Positions 56,201-64,000 of a DNA stretch of 64,000 nt are shown here, piece by piece. The position numbers were made by a program, and so were the translations under genes. This stretch comes from Archivesica marissinica. Taxonomy: Eukaryota > Mollusca > Bivalvia > Venerida > Vesicomyidae. The stretch covers positions 12,590,067-12,654,066 of the forward strand of contig CM026400.1 in NCBI GenBank assembly GCA_014843695.1, read 5' to 3'. The number at the start of each line of letters is the position of its first letter. Position 1 is the stretch's first letter. The notes beneath the pieces were generated by a model. It was not told the DNA's origin. It did not search any database and was given only the letters and a program-made list of their open reading frames with translations.

Positions 56201-59200
56201 TGTTGGACCCTGAATAATACGAGGATGCTCGTTTGTCTCTTGTGAATGATCGGATGTCTATTTCACTGTATGCGTTTTCTTCCCGAGGAGTATTTCGCTA
56301 GAGTGGTTTGGTTATATTAACGGAGATCTGATAGGTGTTATTAGCGAGTGTTTGGGTAGCATTATTTACGAGTGTTTCTGTAGCGATATTTGTGAGTGTT
56401 TCTGTAGCATTATTAATGAGTGTTTCTGTAGCGTTATTTGTGAGTGTTTCTGTAGCGATATTTGTGAGTGTTTCTGTAGAGCGTTATTTGTGAGTGTTTC
56501 TGTAGCGTTATTTGTGAGTGTTTCTGTAGCGATATTTGTGAGTTTTTCTGTAGCGTTATTTGTGAGTGTTTCTGTAGTGTTATTTGTGAGTTTTTCTGTA
56601 GCGTTATTTGTGAGTGTTTCTGTAGTGTTATTTGTGAGTGTTTCTGTAGTGTTATTTGTGAGTGTTTCTGTAGCGTTATTTGTGAGTGTTTCTGTAGCGT
56701 TATTTGTGAGTGTTTCTGTAGCATTATTTGTGAGTGATTGGGTAGTGTTATTTGTGAGTGTTTCTGTAGCATTATTTGTGAGTGTTTCTGTAGCGTTATT
56801 TGTGAGTGTTTCTGTAGCATTATTTGTGAGTGTTTCTGTAGCGTTATTTATGAGTGTTTGGGTAGCGTTATTAGTTAGTGCATACACATCAGGTTTATCT
56901 GTTACCTCACCTTCAAGTATGTAATCAACTTTCCTAGACCCGTCTGAAGAATGCGGACTGACTCCAGATTATTCTTGATTTCTGTCACCATATCTCCTAC
57001 AACTGTGTTAACCGGTACACCCATTCCCTCAGTGTAATGTCCCGGGCCCTCCTTCTTCAAGATACGCTCGATACATGCCCTGAAACAAATGATAAGTAAA
57101 GTGAAACTGCTGGAAACACATTACAAAACACTTATTAACATTGGTTTTGTTTAAGATATAAATATCATCTGGAATCTAAATAGCTCTCTATAGCACAACC
57201 TACATAGCTCTCTATAACACAGTCTATGTAGCTCTCTATAGCACAGTCTATGTAGCTCTCTATAACACAGTCTATGTAGCTCTCTATAGCACAGTCTATG
57301 TAGCTCTCTATAGCACAGTCTATGTAGCTCTCTATAACACAGTCTATGTAGCTCTCTATAACACAGTCTATGTAGCTCTCTATAACACAGTCTATGTAGC
57401 TCTCTATAGCACAGCCTACATAGCTCTCTATAACACAGTCTATGTAGCTCTCTATAACACAGTCTATGTAGCTCTCTATAGCAGTCTATGTAGCTCTCTA
57501 TAGCACAGTCTATGTAGCTCTCTATAGCACAGTATATGTAGCTCTCTATAGCACAGTCTATGTAGCTCTCTATAGCACAGTCTATGTAGCTCTCTATAGC
57601 ACAGTCTATGTAGCTCTCTATAGCACAGTCTACATAGCTCTCTATAACACAGTCTACATAGCTCTCTATAGCACAGTCTACGTAGCTCTCTATAGCACAG
57701 TCTATGTAGCTCTCTATATCACAGTCTACATAGCTCTCTATAACACAGTCTACATAGCTCTCTATAACACAGTCTATGTAGCTCTCTATAACACAGTCTA
57801 CATAGCTCTCTATAGCACAGTCTACGTAGCTCTCTATAGCACAGTCTATGTAGCTCTCTATATCACAGTCTACATAGCTCTCTATAGCACAGTCTACATA
57901 GCTCTCTATAGCACAGTCTACGTAGCTCTCTATAGCACAGTCTATGTAGCTCTCTATAGCACAGTCTATGTAGCTCTCTATATCACAGTCTACATAGCTC
58001 TATATAGCACAGTCTACATAGCTCTCTATAACACAGTCTATGTAGCTCTCTATAGCACAGTCTATGTAGCTCTCTATAACACAGTCTACATAGCTCTCTA
58101 TATCACAGTCTATGTAGCTCTCTATAACACAGTCTATGTAGCTCTCTATAGCACAGTCTATGTAGCTCTCTATAACACAGTCTATGTAGCTCTCTATAGC
58201 ACAGTCTATGTAGCTCTCTATAGCACAGTCTATGTAGCTCTCTATAGCACAGTCTATGTAGCTCTCTATAGCACAGTCTATGTAGCTCTCTATAGCACAG
58301 TCTATGTAGCTCTCTATAGCACAGTCTATGTAGCTCTCTATAGCACAGTCTATGTAGCTCTCTATAGCACAGTCTATGTAGCTCTCTATAGCACAGTCTA
58401 TGTAGCTCTCTATAACACAGTCTACATAGCTCTCTATATCACAGTCTATGTAGCTCTCTATAACACAGTCTATGTAGCTCTCTATAGCACAGTCTATGTA
58501 GCTCTCTATAGCACAGTCTATGTAGCTCTCTATAACACAGTCTATGTAGCTCTCTATAGCACAGTCTATGTAGCTCTCTATAGCACAGTCTATGTAGCTC
58601 TCTATAGCACAGTCTATGTAGCTCTCTATAACACAGTCTATGTAGCTCTCTATAACACAGTCTACATAGCTCTCTATATCACAGTCTATGTAGCTCTCTA
58701 TAACACAGTCTACATAGCTCTCTATAGCACAGTCTACATAGCTCTCTATAACACAGTCTACATAGCTCTCTATAACACAGTCTATGTAGCTCTCTATAAC
58801 ACAGCCTACATAGCTCTATATAACACAGTCTACATAGCTCTATATAACACAGTCTACATAGCTCTCTATAAAACAGTCTACATAGCTCTCTATAACACAG
58901 TCTATGTAGCTCTCTATAACACAGTCTACATAGCTCTCTATAACACAGTCTACATAGCTCTCTATAGCACAGTCTACATAGCTCTATATAACACAGTCTA
59001 CATAGCTCTCTATAATACAGTCTATGTAGCTCTCTATAACACAGCCTACATAGTTCTCTATAGCACAGTCTACATAGCTCTCTATATCACAGTCTATGTA
59101 GCTCTCTATAGCACAGTCTATGTAGCTCTCTATAGCACAGTCTACATAACTCTCTATAGCACAGCCTACATAGCTCTCTATAGCACAGTCTGTCTATGTA

Positions 59201-60943
59201 GCTCTCTATATCACAGTCTACATAGCTCTCTATAGCACAGTCTACGTAACTCTCTATAGCACAGCCTACATAGCTCTCTATAACACAGTCTACATAGCTC
59301 TCTATAACACAGTCTATGTAGCTCTCTATTACACAGTCTATGTAGCTCTCTATAACAAGTCTACATAGCTCTCTATAACACAGTCTACATAGCTCTCTAC
59401 AACACAGTCTATGTAGCTCTCTATATCACAGTCTACGTAACTCTCTATAACACAGTCTACATAGCTCTATATAACACAGTCTACATAGCTCTCTATAACA
59501 CAGCCTACATAGCTCTATATAACACAGTCTACATAGCTCTATATAACACAGTCTACATAGCTCTCTATAACACAGTCTACATAGCTCTATATAACACAGT
59601 CTACATAGCTCTATATAACACAGTCTACATAGCTCTATATAACACAGTCTACATAGCTCTATATAACACAGTTTACATAGTTCTCTATAACACAGTCTAC
59701 ATAGCTCTATATAACACAGTCTACATAGCTCTATATAACACAGTTTACATAGCTCTCTATAACACAGTCTACATAGCTCTATATAACACAGTCTACACAG
59801 CTCTATAACACAGTCTACATAGCTCTATATAACACAGTCTACATAGCTCTATATAACACAGTCTACACAGCTCTATAGCACAGTCTACATAGCTCTATAT
59901 AACACGGTCTACATAGCTCTATATAACACAGTCTACACAGCTCTATATAACACAGTCTACATAGCTCTATATAACACGGTCTACATAGCTCTATATAACA
60001 CAGTCTACATAACTCTATATAACACAGTCTACATAACTCTATATAACACGGTCTACATAGCTCTATATAACACAGTCTACACAGCTCTATATAACACAGT
60101 CTACATAGCTCTATATAACACGGTCTACATAGCTCTATATAACACAGTCTACATAACTCTATATAACACAGTCTACATAACTCTATATAACACGGTCTAC
60201 ATAGCTCTATATAACACAGTCTACACAGCTCTATATAACACAGTCTACATAGCTCTATATAACACGGTCTACATAGCTCTATATAACACAGTCTACATAA
60301 CTCTATATAACACAGTCTACATAACTCTATATAACACGGTCTACATAGCTCTATATAACACAGTCTACACAGCTCTATATAACACAGTCTACATAGCTCT
60401 ATATAACACGGTCTACATAGCTCTATATAACACAGTCTACATAACTCTATATAACACAGTCTACATAACTCTATAGCACAGTCTACATAGCTCTATATAA
60501 CACGGTCTACATAGCTCTATATAACACAGTCTACATAACTCTATATATTGGTGGAGGAAGACTGGGTGCCCCTCAGAGCAGTATTGGAGTCAATACGAAC
60601 ACCCAGGTAGAACCACCGACCTATCACAAATCAGATTCCTCGCATGAAATAATACGACACCGTCAGAGGGATTCAAACCAACAGCAGTGAGGCGCAAGTT
60701 ATTTGAAGTCAACAACCGTAACAACTCGGCCACGAAGGCATCAGTGCAACTAATTTTGTGTCGAGATCTTACCGGACCGTATCTAGCCCCGGATCTTTGA
60801 AATCGTTTATGTCGGCGACAGATTTTGTGGTGAGAATTTCTAGTGACTTGTTGTAGACCTCATGTTTCATATCCTTCTTGTTGACACCGACAGAACGGGT
60901 GAGGAAAATACCGCTGACGCTCAGATGGCCCGTAAACAACAAA
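46746..60943 (-). CDS. NKRF-like protein with dsRBD-like modules and R3H-like domain (5' incomplete)
   Basis: Nine exons (60943-60773, 57079-56911, 56209-56068, 53330-53134, 52050-51813, 50759-50634, 49429-49138, 47877-47754, 47234-46746) total 1948 nt. All splice phases close, giving 648 residues and a stop; at least one 5' exon is missing. Four modules end in a motif like the last helix of a dsRNA-binding domain: SVGVNKKDMKHEVYNKSLEI (about 18-37), DHNKKTCKAETYSSAHEAL (about 170-188), GHGSSKSDCNNEVYNTAWEV (306-325) and GYGKNKTRNFAAVDYLFQIY (460-479). Residues about 533-596 (RIDKFF..NDAEELVFGPGV.DKERAEIRAYVLSLKL) resemble an R3H domain, but the R-x3-H histidine is Arg. Repeated dsRBD-like units before an R3H recall NF-kappa-B-repressing factor, though no G-patch is visible. 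Nucleic-acid binding is inferred. Most introns contain a private minisatellite. Confidence 0.7.
47249..47478. repeat. Tandem repeat, 40-bp unit, in intron 8
   Basis: About six units containing ACACAATTCAACAGGTATAA and AAATATGACCGACATATCAT, beginning about 15 bp from the exon 9 acceptor. Poly-C runs follow at about 47540-47560 and 47615-47629. Confidence 0.95.
47754..47877 (-). CDS. Exon 8
   Basis: Acceptor TGTGTTTTAG ends at 47878; donor GTTAGT follows 47754. One base completes Arg, then 41 codons: CEMFLKGGNVSEHTGYGKNK, TRNFAAVDYLFQIYETNDVVR. Carries the fourth dsRBD-like helix motif. Confidence 0.9.
48025..48291 (-). mobile_element. SINE family 1, full copy with target-site duplication (intron 7)
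   Basis: Same structure as 42766-43035, with A box and B box intact on the minus strand. Direct repeats CAATTTGAGTCT flank it at 48013-48024 and 48292-48303. It is in the same transcriptional orientation as the host gene. Confidence 0.93.
48304..48889. other. Intron 7 sequence
   Basis: No feature recognised. Confidence 0.45.
48890..49130 (-). mobile_element. SINE family 2, copy with well-preserved tRNA head (intron 7)
   Basis: On the minus strand the head reads GTAGTCCAGTGGTAACACGC (A box), CTGGACTGGTAATCCAG (anticodon-arm-like hairpin with loop CTGGTAA) and CGCAGGTTTGATCCCCC (B box). The body matches the other family-2 copies. Its promoter end lies about 10 bp from the donor of exon 7. Confidence 0.92.
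49138..49429 (-). CDS. Exon 7
   Basis: Acceptor TTTCAATTCTAG ends at 49430; donor GTAAAA follows 49138. Two bases complete Gly, then 96 codons: PTVLDVVVKGEKGANRESN ... YGYDPDDTSQNLEDMVIVEA ... NEHRPFGKF, and two bases of Arg. The longest internal exon. Confidence 0.93.
49534..50099. mobile_element. MITE 2, copy 2 (intron 6)
   Basis: Ends TTAAAGCAGCATTAAATCGT and ACGATGTAATGCTGCTTTAA; the interior matches 41508-42085 over most of its length. Confidence 0.92.
50100..50633. other. Intron 6 sequence
   Basis: No gene feature. The part 50400-50475 resembles 40555-40650 and may be an old repeat. Confidence 0.4.
50634..50759 (-). CDS. Exon 6, third dsRBD-like helix motif
   Basis: Acceptor CTTTTCTTAG ends at 50760; donor GTTAGT follows 50634. 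Two bases complete Gly, then 41 codons: HGSSKSDCNNEVYNTAWEVI, TTTSPEDILANCKKIEALETT, and one base. Confidence 0.93.
50820..51775. repeat. Tandem repeat, about 20-bp unit, in intron 5
   Basis: About 48 units of GCAATAGGAGCGAGGATCTA with ATGAGTGAGAATGCA and GAGAAATCTA variants; it fills the intron between exons 6 and 5. Confidence 0.96.
51813..52050 (-). CDS. Exon 5, whose start is amplified in the upstream array
   Basis: Acceptor GTTATATTGCAG ends at 52051; donor GTAATA follows 51813. Phase 0; 79 codons (EGPPPVVKPSLREASLVDRL ... CEYYLENYLIAV) plus one base. Includes a cysteine-rich stretch (DKCASCEYY). Confidence 0.93.
52051..52918. repeat. Minisatellite, 57-bp unit, copying the exon 5 splice acceptor and start
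   Basis: About 16 units. On the minus strand each has GTGTTATATTGCAG followed by GAGGGACCACCACCAGTTGT and TAAACCTTCGTT, i.e. the acceptor and first eleven codons of exon 5. Full units are 57 bp; variants are 58 bp (extra C) or about 47 bp (deletion of CTCAACAACG). The two full units next to the exon are open in the exon's frame (EGPPPVVKPSLLSYCVILQ each). Confidence 0.97.
52930..53134. repeat. Degenerate tandem copies of the exon 4 end and splice donor
   Basis: On the minus strand the end of exon 4 (GAGGCAATTGTGGCTGGTGT ... CAGGTGGATGGG, GTAAGTAAA) is followed in the intron by four or five decaying copies. One repeats GAGGCAATTGTGGCTGGTGT exactly, others keep GACAGGTGGACG or GGCAATC, and two keep donor-like ends (AATAAGTAAAATGAGG and GTGGGTAAGTAAAAC). 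Confidence 0.85.
53134..53330 (-). CDS. Exon 4, second dsRBD-like helix motif
   Basis: Acceptor TTGTTGTTATAG ends at 53331; donor GTAAGT follows 53134. Two bases complete Glu, then 65 codons: DTCIARATDHNKKTCKAETY, SSAHEALIVKPLLELLIPIT, an acidic stretch KEVEQKEEDH, and AGVGQVDG at the amplified end. Confidence 0.93.
53340..55288. repeat. Tandem repeat, 16-19 bp units, in intron 3
   Basis: About 115 units, first ACAGACATTACAATAT (16 bp), later ACAGACATATACACTTTAT (19 bp), with a mixed zone at 54000-54700. It starts within a few tens of bases of the exon 4 acceptor. Long open frames in it are artefacts. Confidence 0.96.
55428..55763. mobile_element. TA-flanked MITE in intron 3
   Basis: Inverted ends CTGTAAAACACTATTATT and AATAAATAGTGTTTTACAG, with TA on both sides (55426-55427 and 55764-55765). 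No coding frame; consistent with a Tc1/mariner-type non-autonomous element. Confidence 0.82.
55764..56067. other. Intron 3 sequence
   Basis: Only a short tandem duplication (TTTCTGATCAACCCTCCCAT, about 55914-55955) was noticed. Confidence 0.5.
56068..56209 (-). CDS. Exon 3
   Basis: Acceptor CGTATTATTCAG ends at 56210; donor GTAAGA follows 56068. Phase 0; 47 codons (GPTKKPDNIISKVEQAMMAS, KCGIRHIFQIESKDDGG, KPVYEGEFIL) and one base. It supplies the first strands of the second dsRBD-like module. Confidence 0.92.
56334..56880. repeat. Tandem repeat, 24-bp unit, in intron 2
   Basis: About 22 units of GTGTTTCTGTAGCGTTATTT plus GTGA. The unit is a multiple of three and lacks stops in several frames, so both strands show long repeat-only open frames. 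Confidence 0.96.
56911..57079 (-). CDS. Exon 2
   Basis: Acceptor TTGTTTCAG ends at 57080; donor GTGAGG follows 56911. One base completes Arg, then 56 codons: ACIERILKKEGPGHYTEGMG, VPVNTVVGDMVTEIKNNLES, VRILQTGLGKLITYLK. Confidence 0.92.
57178..60545. repeat. Minisatellite, 24-bp unit, in intron 1
   Basis: About 140 units of TAGCTCTCTATAGCACAGTC plus TATG, grading to TAGCTCTATATAACACAGTC plus TACA after about 59480. In the right part a block with ACACGGTCTACATAG and ACATAACTC recurs regularly (higher-order pattern around 59900-60500). Confidence 0.97.
60545..60750 (-). mobile_element. SINE family 5, with tRNA-like head
   Basis: Minus-strand head CGTGGCCGAGTTGTTACGGT (A box) and TTGGTTTGAATCCCTCTGAC (B box); the body matches 46020-46200. 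It lies between the 24-bp array and the donor of exon 1. Confidence 0.8.
60773..60943 (-). CDS. Exon 1 as seen (internal; upstream exons not found)
   Basis: Acceptor TGTGTTACAG ends at 60944; donor GTAAGA follows 60773. One base of a split codon, then 56 codons (LLFTGHLSVSGIFLTRSVGV, NKKDMKHEVYNKSLEILTTK, SVADINDFKDPGLDTV) and two bases of Arg. First dsRBD-like module. The codon split at its start means at least one more exon lies upstream, beyond 61 kb. Confidence 0.9.
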
Positions 60944-61214
60944 CTGTAACACAAACATATAATATACACCCACGGAAAGTGCCAAGAACGTTCATGAAAT
61001 GGAAGAACCTGCAGCATTGATTGATTAGATGTATGGAAGCCATTCGGTACAACGGCCCCCACCCCATCTCCTCTAGCATAAGGGCCCCCACCGCACCCCT
61101 TGTAGCAAGAGTACAACATTGTCTAATTTCACACCCTGGGCGGACTAGGATGAAATAGTCGCCCTAGGGACCATGATTTCGATCCATGGGGACCTCACTT
61201 CTCTCTAAAAAAAT

Positions 61215-62582
61215 TAGGGATGGCAACGAATAACCGAATATTCGCTCAAACGTCCGAATACTATTACAATATTCGAATATTCGGAATAAAAACAAAATAT
61301 ATTTGCAAAATTTAAATAAACTGTCATAAAATCAGATACGTTGTTGTTTTCTTTTCAATATATCATAAAACCTTACAAAGTTACAATACAAAAGAAATCG
61401 CCCGAGGAGGTGTGAATAAACCATGTTGTGATCGCAACCATGGCAGGTGTTAATTGACACTTTCCATGAAATTGGATAATTACAGTATGTTCTAAGGTAG
61501 GTATTGTTTGAATTTTATTGTTTAATTTATAAACATGTTAATCTATATTACTGATTGAACCAATTCAACATTGCAAACTAATTTGTTTGCAAATCGTTGC
61601 TGCTGGGTAAATATCGGGGGTCTTTGATATGATTTTAAAATTGTTTTGCCGAGAAAATACCTTTGAAATATTACTGAAAGTTTGCAGCAACATTCACGCC
61701 CATATGTATTTAAAATTTTTAATTGCTTGATGCCGCCAAGTTAACACCTATGCTAGCGTCTCTACTAGATCCGCGCTACAAATGTCTCCCATTTCTCACC
61801 AATGAACAACGTCAGATCGCCGAAGAAACACTGGAAGCCTACGTGGAGGACGTACCATTGAAACTGTCTTCACGTGACACTAGTGGTGACTGTGAGCCTA
61901 CGCATAAGCGTAGGAAATTAAACTTTCTAGTGTTTGAGACAAACGAAAAGGAACAGTCTGACGAGTTAGAGCTATCTGCTAGAGAAAATGGATTCCCATG
62001 TGAAACCCCTTGAGTGGTGGCGGAAAAATAACGTAGACTACTGTCAGTGGCAGCAACGTCAGTCCCATCTGAACGCATCTTCTCCGCAACTGGTCTACTT
62101 ATCAACAAGCTAAGGAACAGATTATCCACTTCTCTTGTTGACAACATTATTTTTTTGAACAAGAACAACGTTCAAAAAGGTTGTGACATTGAGTTTTAAT
62201 GTGTACGCATGGTGAGATCGTACGGTACTACCCATTGACATTTATATTGTATGTGTGAAATTTAGTACACATTGAAATGTTTCCAAGTAATTGAATTTGA
62301 ATAAGGTTTAGCATGTTCTTATATAGAATGTTTCATTTATTATATATAGTAGCATAGGTATTAATTTGGTGTACTAACTTAAGTCTCATCGGGAATGGTA
62401 GCATGTCGTCGCCAAATTTACAGGAAGAAGATATGACGTAGGGCATAAAACAGAAAGTAGATTAATTGTGAAAATTTATGTGTTTGAGATATTTTGAGTT
62501 TTTTACAGAATAATACCGAATATTTGAATATCTCCCCGACCAAATATTCGAATACCAAAATCGCTATTCGTTGCCATCCCTA
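61215..62582 (+). mobile_element. Degenerate hAT transposon
   Basis: Terminal inverted repeats TAGGGATGGCAACGAATA (61215-61232) and its reverse complement (62565-62582), typical hAT ends, with further partial symmetry around CGAATATTCG. At 1.37 kb it is shorter than an autonomous hAT and keeps only the 3' part of a transposase. An 8-bp target duplication is not clear, probably through decay in the A/T-rich flanks. Confidence 0.88.
61723..62199 (+). pseudogene. hAT transposase C-terminal remnant
   Basis: The frame from 61723 contains LASLLDPRYKCLPFLT, the conserved hAT segment, then a charged linker to a TGA near 62011. Shifted by one frame, PLEWWRKNNVDY follows. After a further frame change and an apparent deletion, SVAATSVPSERIFSATG and NRLSTSLVDNIIFLNKNN (hAT dimerisation region) run to TAA at 62197-62199. 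Two frame breaks and no N-terminal catalytic part: inactive. Confidence 0.88.
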
Positions 62583-62726
62583 GACATTTTTTTTTTTTTA
62601 CAATTTTCATACACAATTATGCCTAGTAAGAAACACTGGCCCATTAAGAAAGCACTTCTATTCAAATGTAGTATTTAATGGTCATATTTAACCCTAATCT
62701 ATTTTGTTGAAATTTATTAAATAACA

Positions 62727-62947
62727 ATACAAATTTATTTTAGCTCGATTGCGAAACAAGTTCTTACAACTTATATTAATCACTCTCGAGACTTCATTCC
62801 TGATGGAATCCATCACCACGAGGGAGAGAGAAGAGGCAACGTGAAATTTAAATGCCTTGCCTAAGGGCACAATCGTAACGGCTCCAGGAGGGCTCGAACT
62901 CCGGACATGAAGCGAACGCGCATCCACTGCGCTATCACGACTTCCAT
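62727..62947 (-). mobile_element. SINE family 3, full copy with target-site duplication
   Basis: Reverse-oriented counterpart of 16563-16799. The head is on the minus strand (TAGCGCAGTGGATG A box, GGAGTTCGAGCCCT B box) and the tail is ATACAAATTTATTTTAGCTC on the + strand. Direct repeats ATTAAATAACA flank it at 62716-62726 and 62948-62958, inside the older repeat. Confidence 0.93.
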
Positions 62948-63025
62948 ATTAAATAACACAATTTAAGGATGCAATTGCGCACTTTCTCACTTCTCCCAAA
63001 AAGATTTGACCTAGAATGTGCAATG

Positions 63026-63220
63026 TACAACAAAGAGAACAATTTAAATTTTCATTTATTACAATGTTTGTCAATGTATATTTTATCACCAACCGTATTT
63101 CACTATAGGGTTGTTGTACAAGGGGAATAGAAGAGTCTAATACATCATCCTTAATGGCTTCTATATGCATGTAGTCAACATGAAACATCTACTGTAGCCA
63201 AAACTATTTCTCCCCAACTC
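63026..63220. other. Unassigned
   Basis: A minus-strand frame here (IEAIKDDVLDSSIPLVQQ) looks mildly coding-like, but no reliable splice signals frame it. Confidence 0.3.
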
Positions 63221-63500
63221 TCCCTCTAACTTGAGCCCCACAGGGAGAAGCAAGACTCGATCTCCCCAACTCTCCCTCTAACTTGAGCCCCACAGGGAGA
63301 AACGAGGCTCGATCTCCCGAGTCAACCTCTAGTATAAGCCTTGAAGGGAGAAGTGAGGCTATTTTCCCCTAAAGCCTTTCAAATACCGAACTCTCCCTCT
63401 AACTTGAGCCCCACAGGGAGAAGCGAGGCTCGATCTCCAGAGTCAACCTCTAGCATAAGCCTTGCAGGGAGAAGTGAGGCTATTTCCCTCTAAAGCCTTT
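63221..63500. repeat. Imperfect tandem repeat of a GGGAGAAG-containing unit
   Basis: Several copies of TCTCCCTCTAACTTGAGCCC plus CACAGGGAGAAGCGAGGCTC, alternating with a diverged version (AGTCAACCTCTAGTATAAGC, CTTGAAGGGAGAAGTGAGGC). Confidence 0.85.
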
Positions 63501-63519
63501 CACAAGATAACAGTTGCTT

Positions 63520-64000
63520 TCAATGGAACGTCTGTGGTGTAACGAATATAATGTCAGTCGTGTAACCGATACCTTGCGACTGCTAGCCCCATCAGTACCA
63601 CGGTGGTGTAACGAATACTATGTCAGTCTTGTAAACGATACCTTGCAACTGCTAGCCCCGTCAGTACCACGGTGGTGTAACGAATATAATGTCAGCCGTG
63701 TAACCGTTACCTTGCAACTGCTAGCCCCGTCAGTACCACGGTGGTGTAACGAATATAATGTCAGCCGTGTAACCGACACCATGCGACTGCTAGCCCCGTC
63801 AGTACCACGGTGGTTTAACGAATATAATGTCAGCCGTGTAATCGATATCTTGCGACTGCTAGCCCCGTCAGTACCACGGTGGTGTAACGAATATAATGTC
63901 AGCCGTGTAACCGACACCATGCGACTGCTAGCCCCGTCAGTACCACAGTGGTGTAACGAATATAATGTCAGCCGTGTAACCGACAACATGCGACTGCTAG
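63520..64000. repeat. Minisatellite, 69-bp unit, continuing past the window
   Basis: Seven units containing GTGTAACGAATATAATGTCA, GCCGTGTAACCGACACCATG and CGACTGCTAGCCCCGTCAGT. The unit is a multiple of three (23 codons), which keeps a minus-strand frame open; no independent sign that it is coding. Confidence 0.95.

Larger units (their letters stand above)
61137..63025 (-). mobile_element. Old interspersed repeat, copy split by a hAT element and a SINE
   Basis: Blocks at 61137-61214, 62583-62715 and 62959-63025 are collinear with the uninterrupted copy at 6955-7265 (inverted). The interruptions coincide with 61215-62582 and 62727-62947. Confidence 0.72.

Noticed and set aside
61839..62168. 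A 109-codon minus-strand frame
   Set aside because: Antisense to the recognisable hAT transposase remnant.
62949..63188. Minus-strand frame with IEAIKDDVLDSSIPLVQQ as a possible upstream exon of the nine-exon gene
   Set aside because: No good donor or acceptor at matching phase; the 3' part overlaps an interspersed repeat.

Overview
This is eukaryotic, very probably mollusc (bivalve-like) genomic DNA: AT-rich, intron-rich, with GT-AG splice signals, several tRNA-headed SINE families, TIR-bearing MITEs, a decayed hAT transposon and an extraordinary load of tandem minisatellites (well over half of the window). There is no sign of bacterial gene organisation. The taxon is inferred from the repeat style and gene content; I cannot confirm a species. 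A 1000-base run of N (29423-30422) is an assembly gap lying between two unrelated arrays.

Two multi-exon genes can be read with every splice phase closing. (1) A phytanoyl-CoA dioxygenase (PhyH) family gene on the + strand: five 3' exons, 36990-37074, 38654-38744, 39499-39628, 40802-40953 and 43116-43241, giving the last 193 residues with the HxD...H iron triad; its 5' exons are not visible. (2) A minus-strand gene with nine exons from 60943 down to 46746 (648 residues plus stop, 5' end missing), encoding several divergent dsRBD-like modules and a C-terminal R3H-like domain (NKRF-like architecture, tentative). The two genes converge on 43.2-46.7 kb.

Weaker gene evidence: a minus-strand membrane protein with a PPxY tail (last exon 15498-16145, probable preceding exon 22304-22387); a small + strand candidate gene (17148-18116) that would sit inside its intron; a + strand terminal exon at 2481-2551; and a minus-strand coiled-coil coding region (2648-6236) whose heptad repeats have blown up into a 3.3 kb array and lost frame.

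Layout: 0-6.3 kb, a 65-bp array then the 20/21-bp heptad array; 7-8.7 kb, old interspersed repeats and SINEs; 8.7-13.4 kb, a 23-bp array open in all six frames; 13.4-15.5 kb, short arrays, two SINE remnants and a 30-bp array seeded in a SINE promoter; 15.5-18.1 kb, genes; 18.1-29.4 kb, three arrays (43, 23 and 32 bp); gap; 30.4-37.0 kb, a 48-bp array; 37-43.2 kb, PhyH exons with MITEs and SINEs; 43.2-44.8 kb, 33- and 21-bp arrays; 46.7-61 kb, the nine-exon gene, most of whose introns hold a private minisatellite; 61.1-63 kb, nested transposons; then arrays to the end.

The most unusual theme is that several minisatellites are built from gene-boundary sequence: the 48-bp array copies the PhyH splice acceptor plus exon start, the 57-bp array copies another gene's splice acceptor plus exon start, degenerate copies of a splice donor lie at the other end of that same intron, the 33-bp (and perhaps the 43-bp) array begins on a stop codon, and the 30-bp array copies a SINE A-box region. 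Array units touching exons have lengths divisible by three (48, 57, 33, 21), whereas others do not (65, 23, 43, 32).
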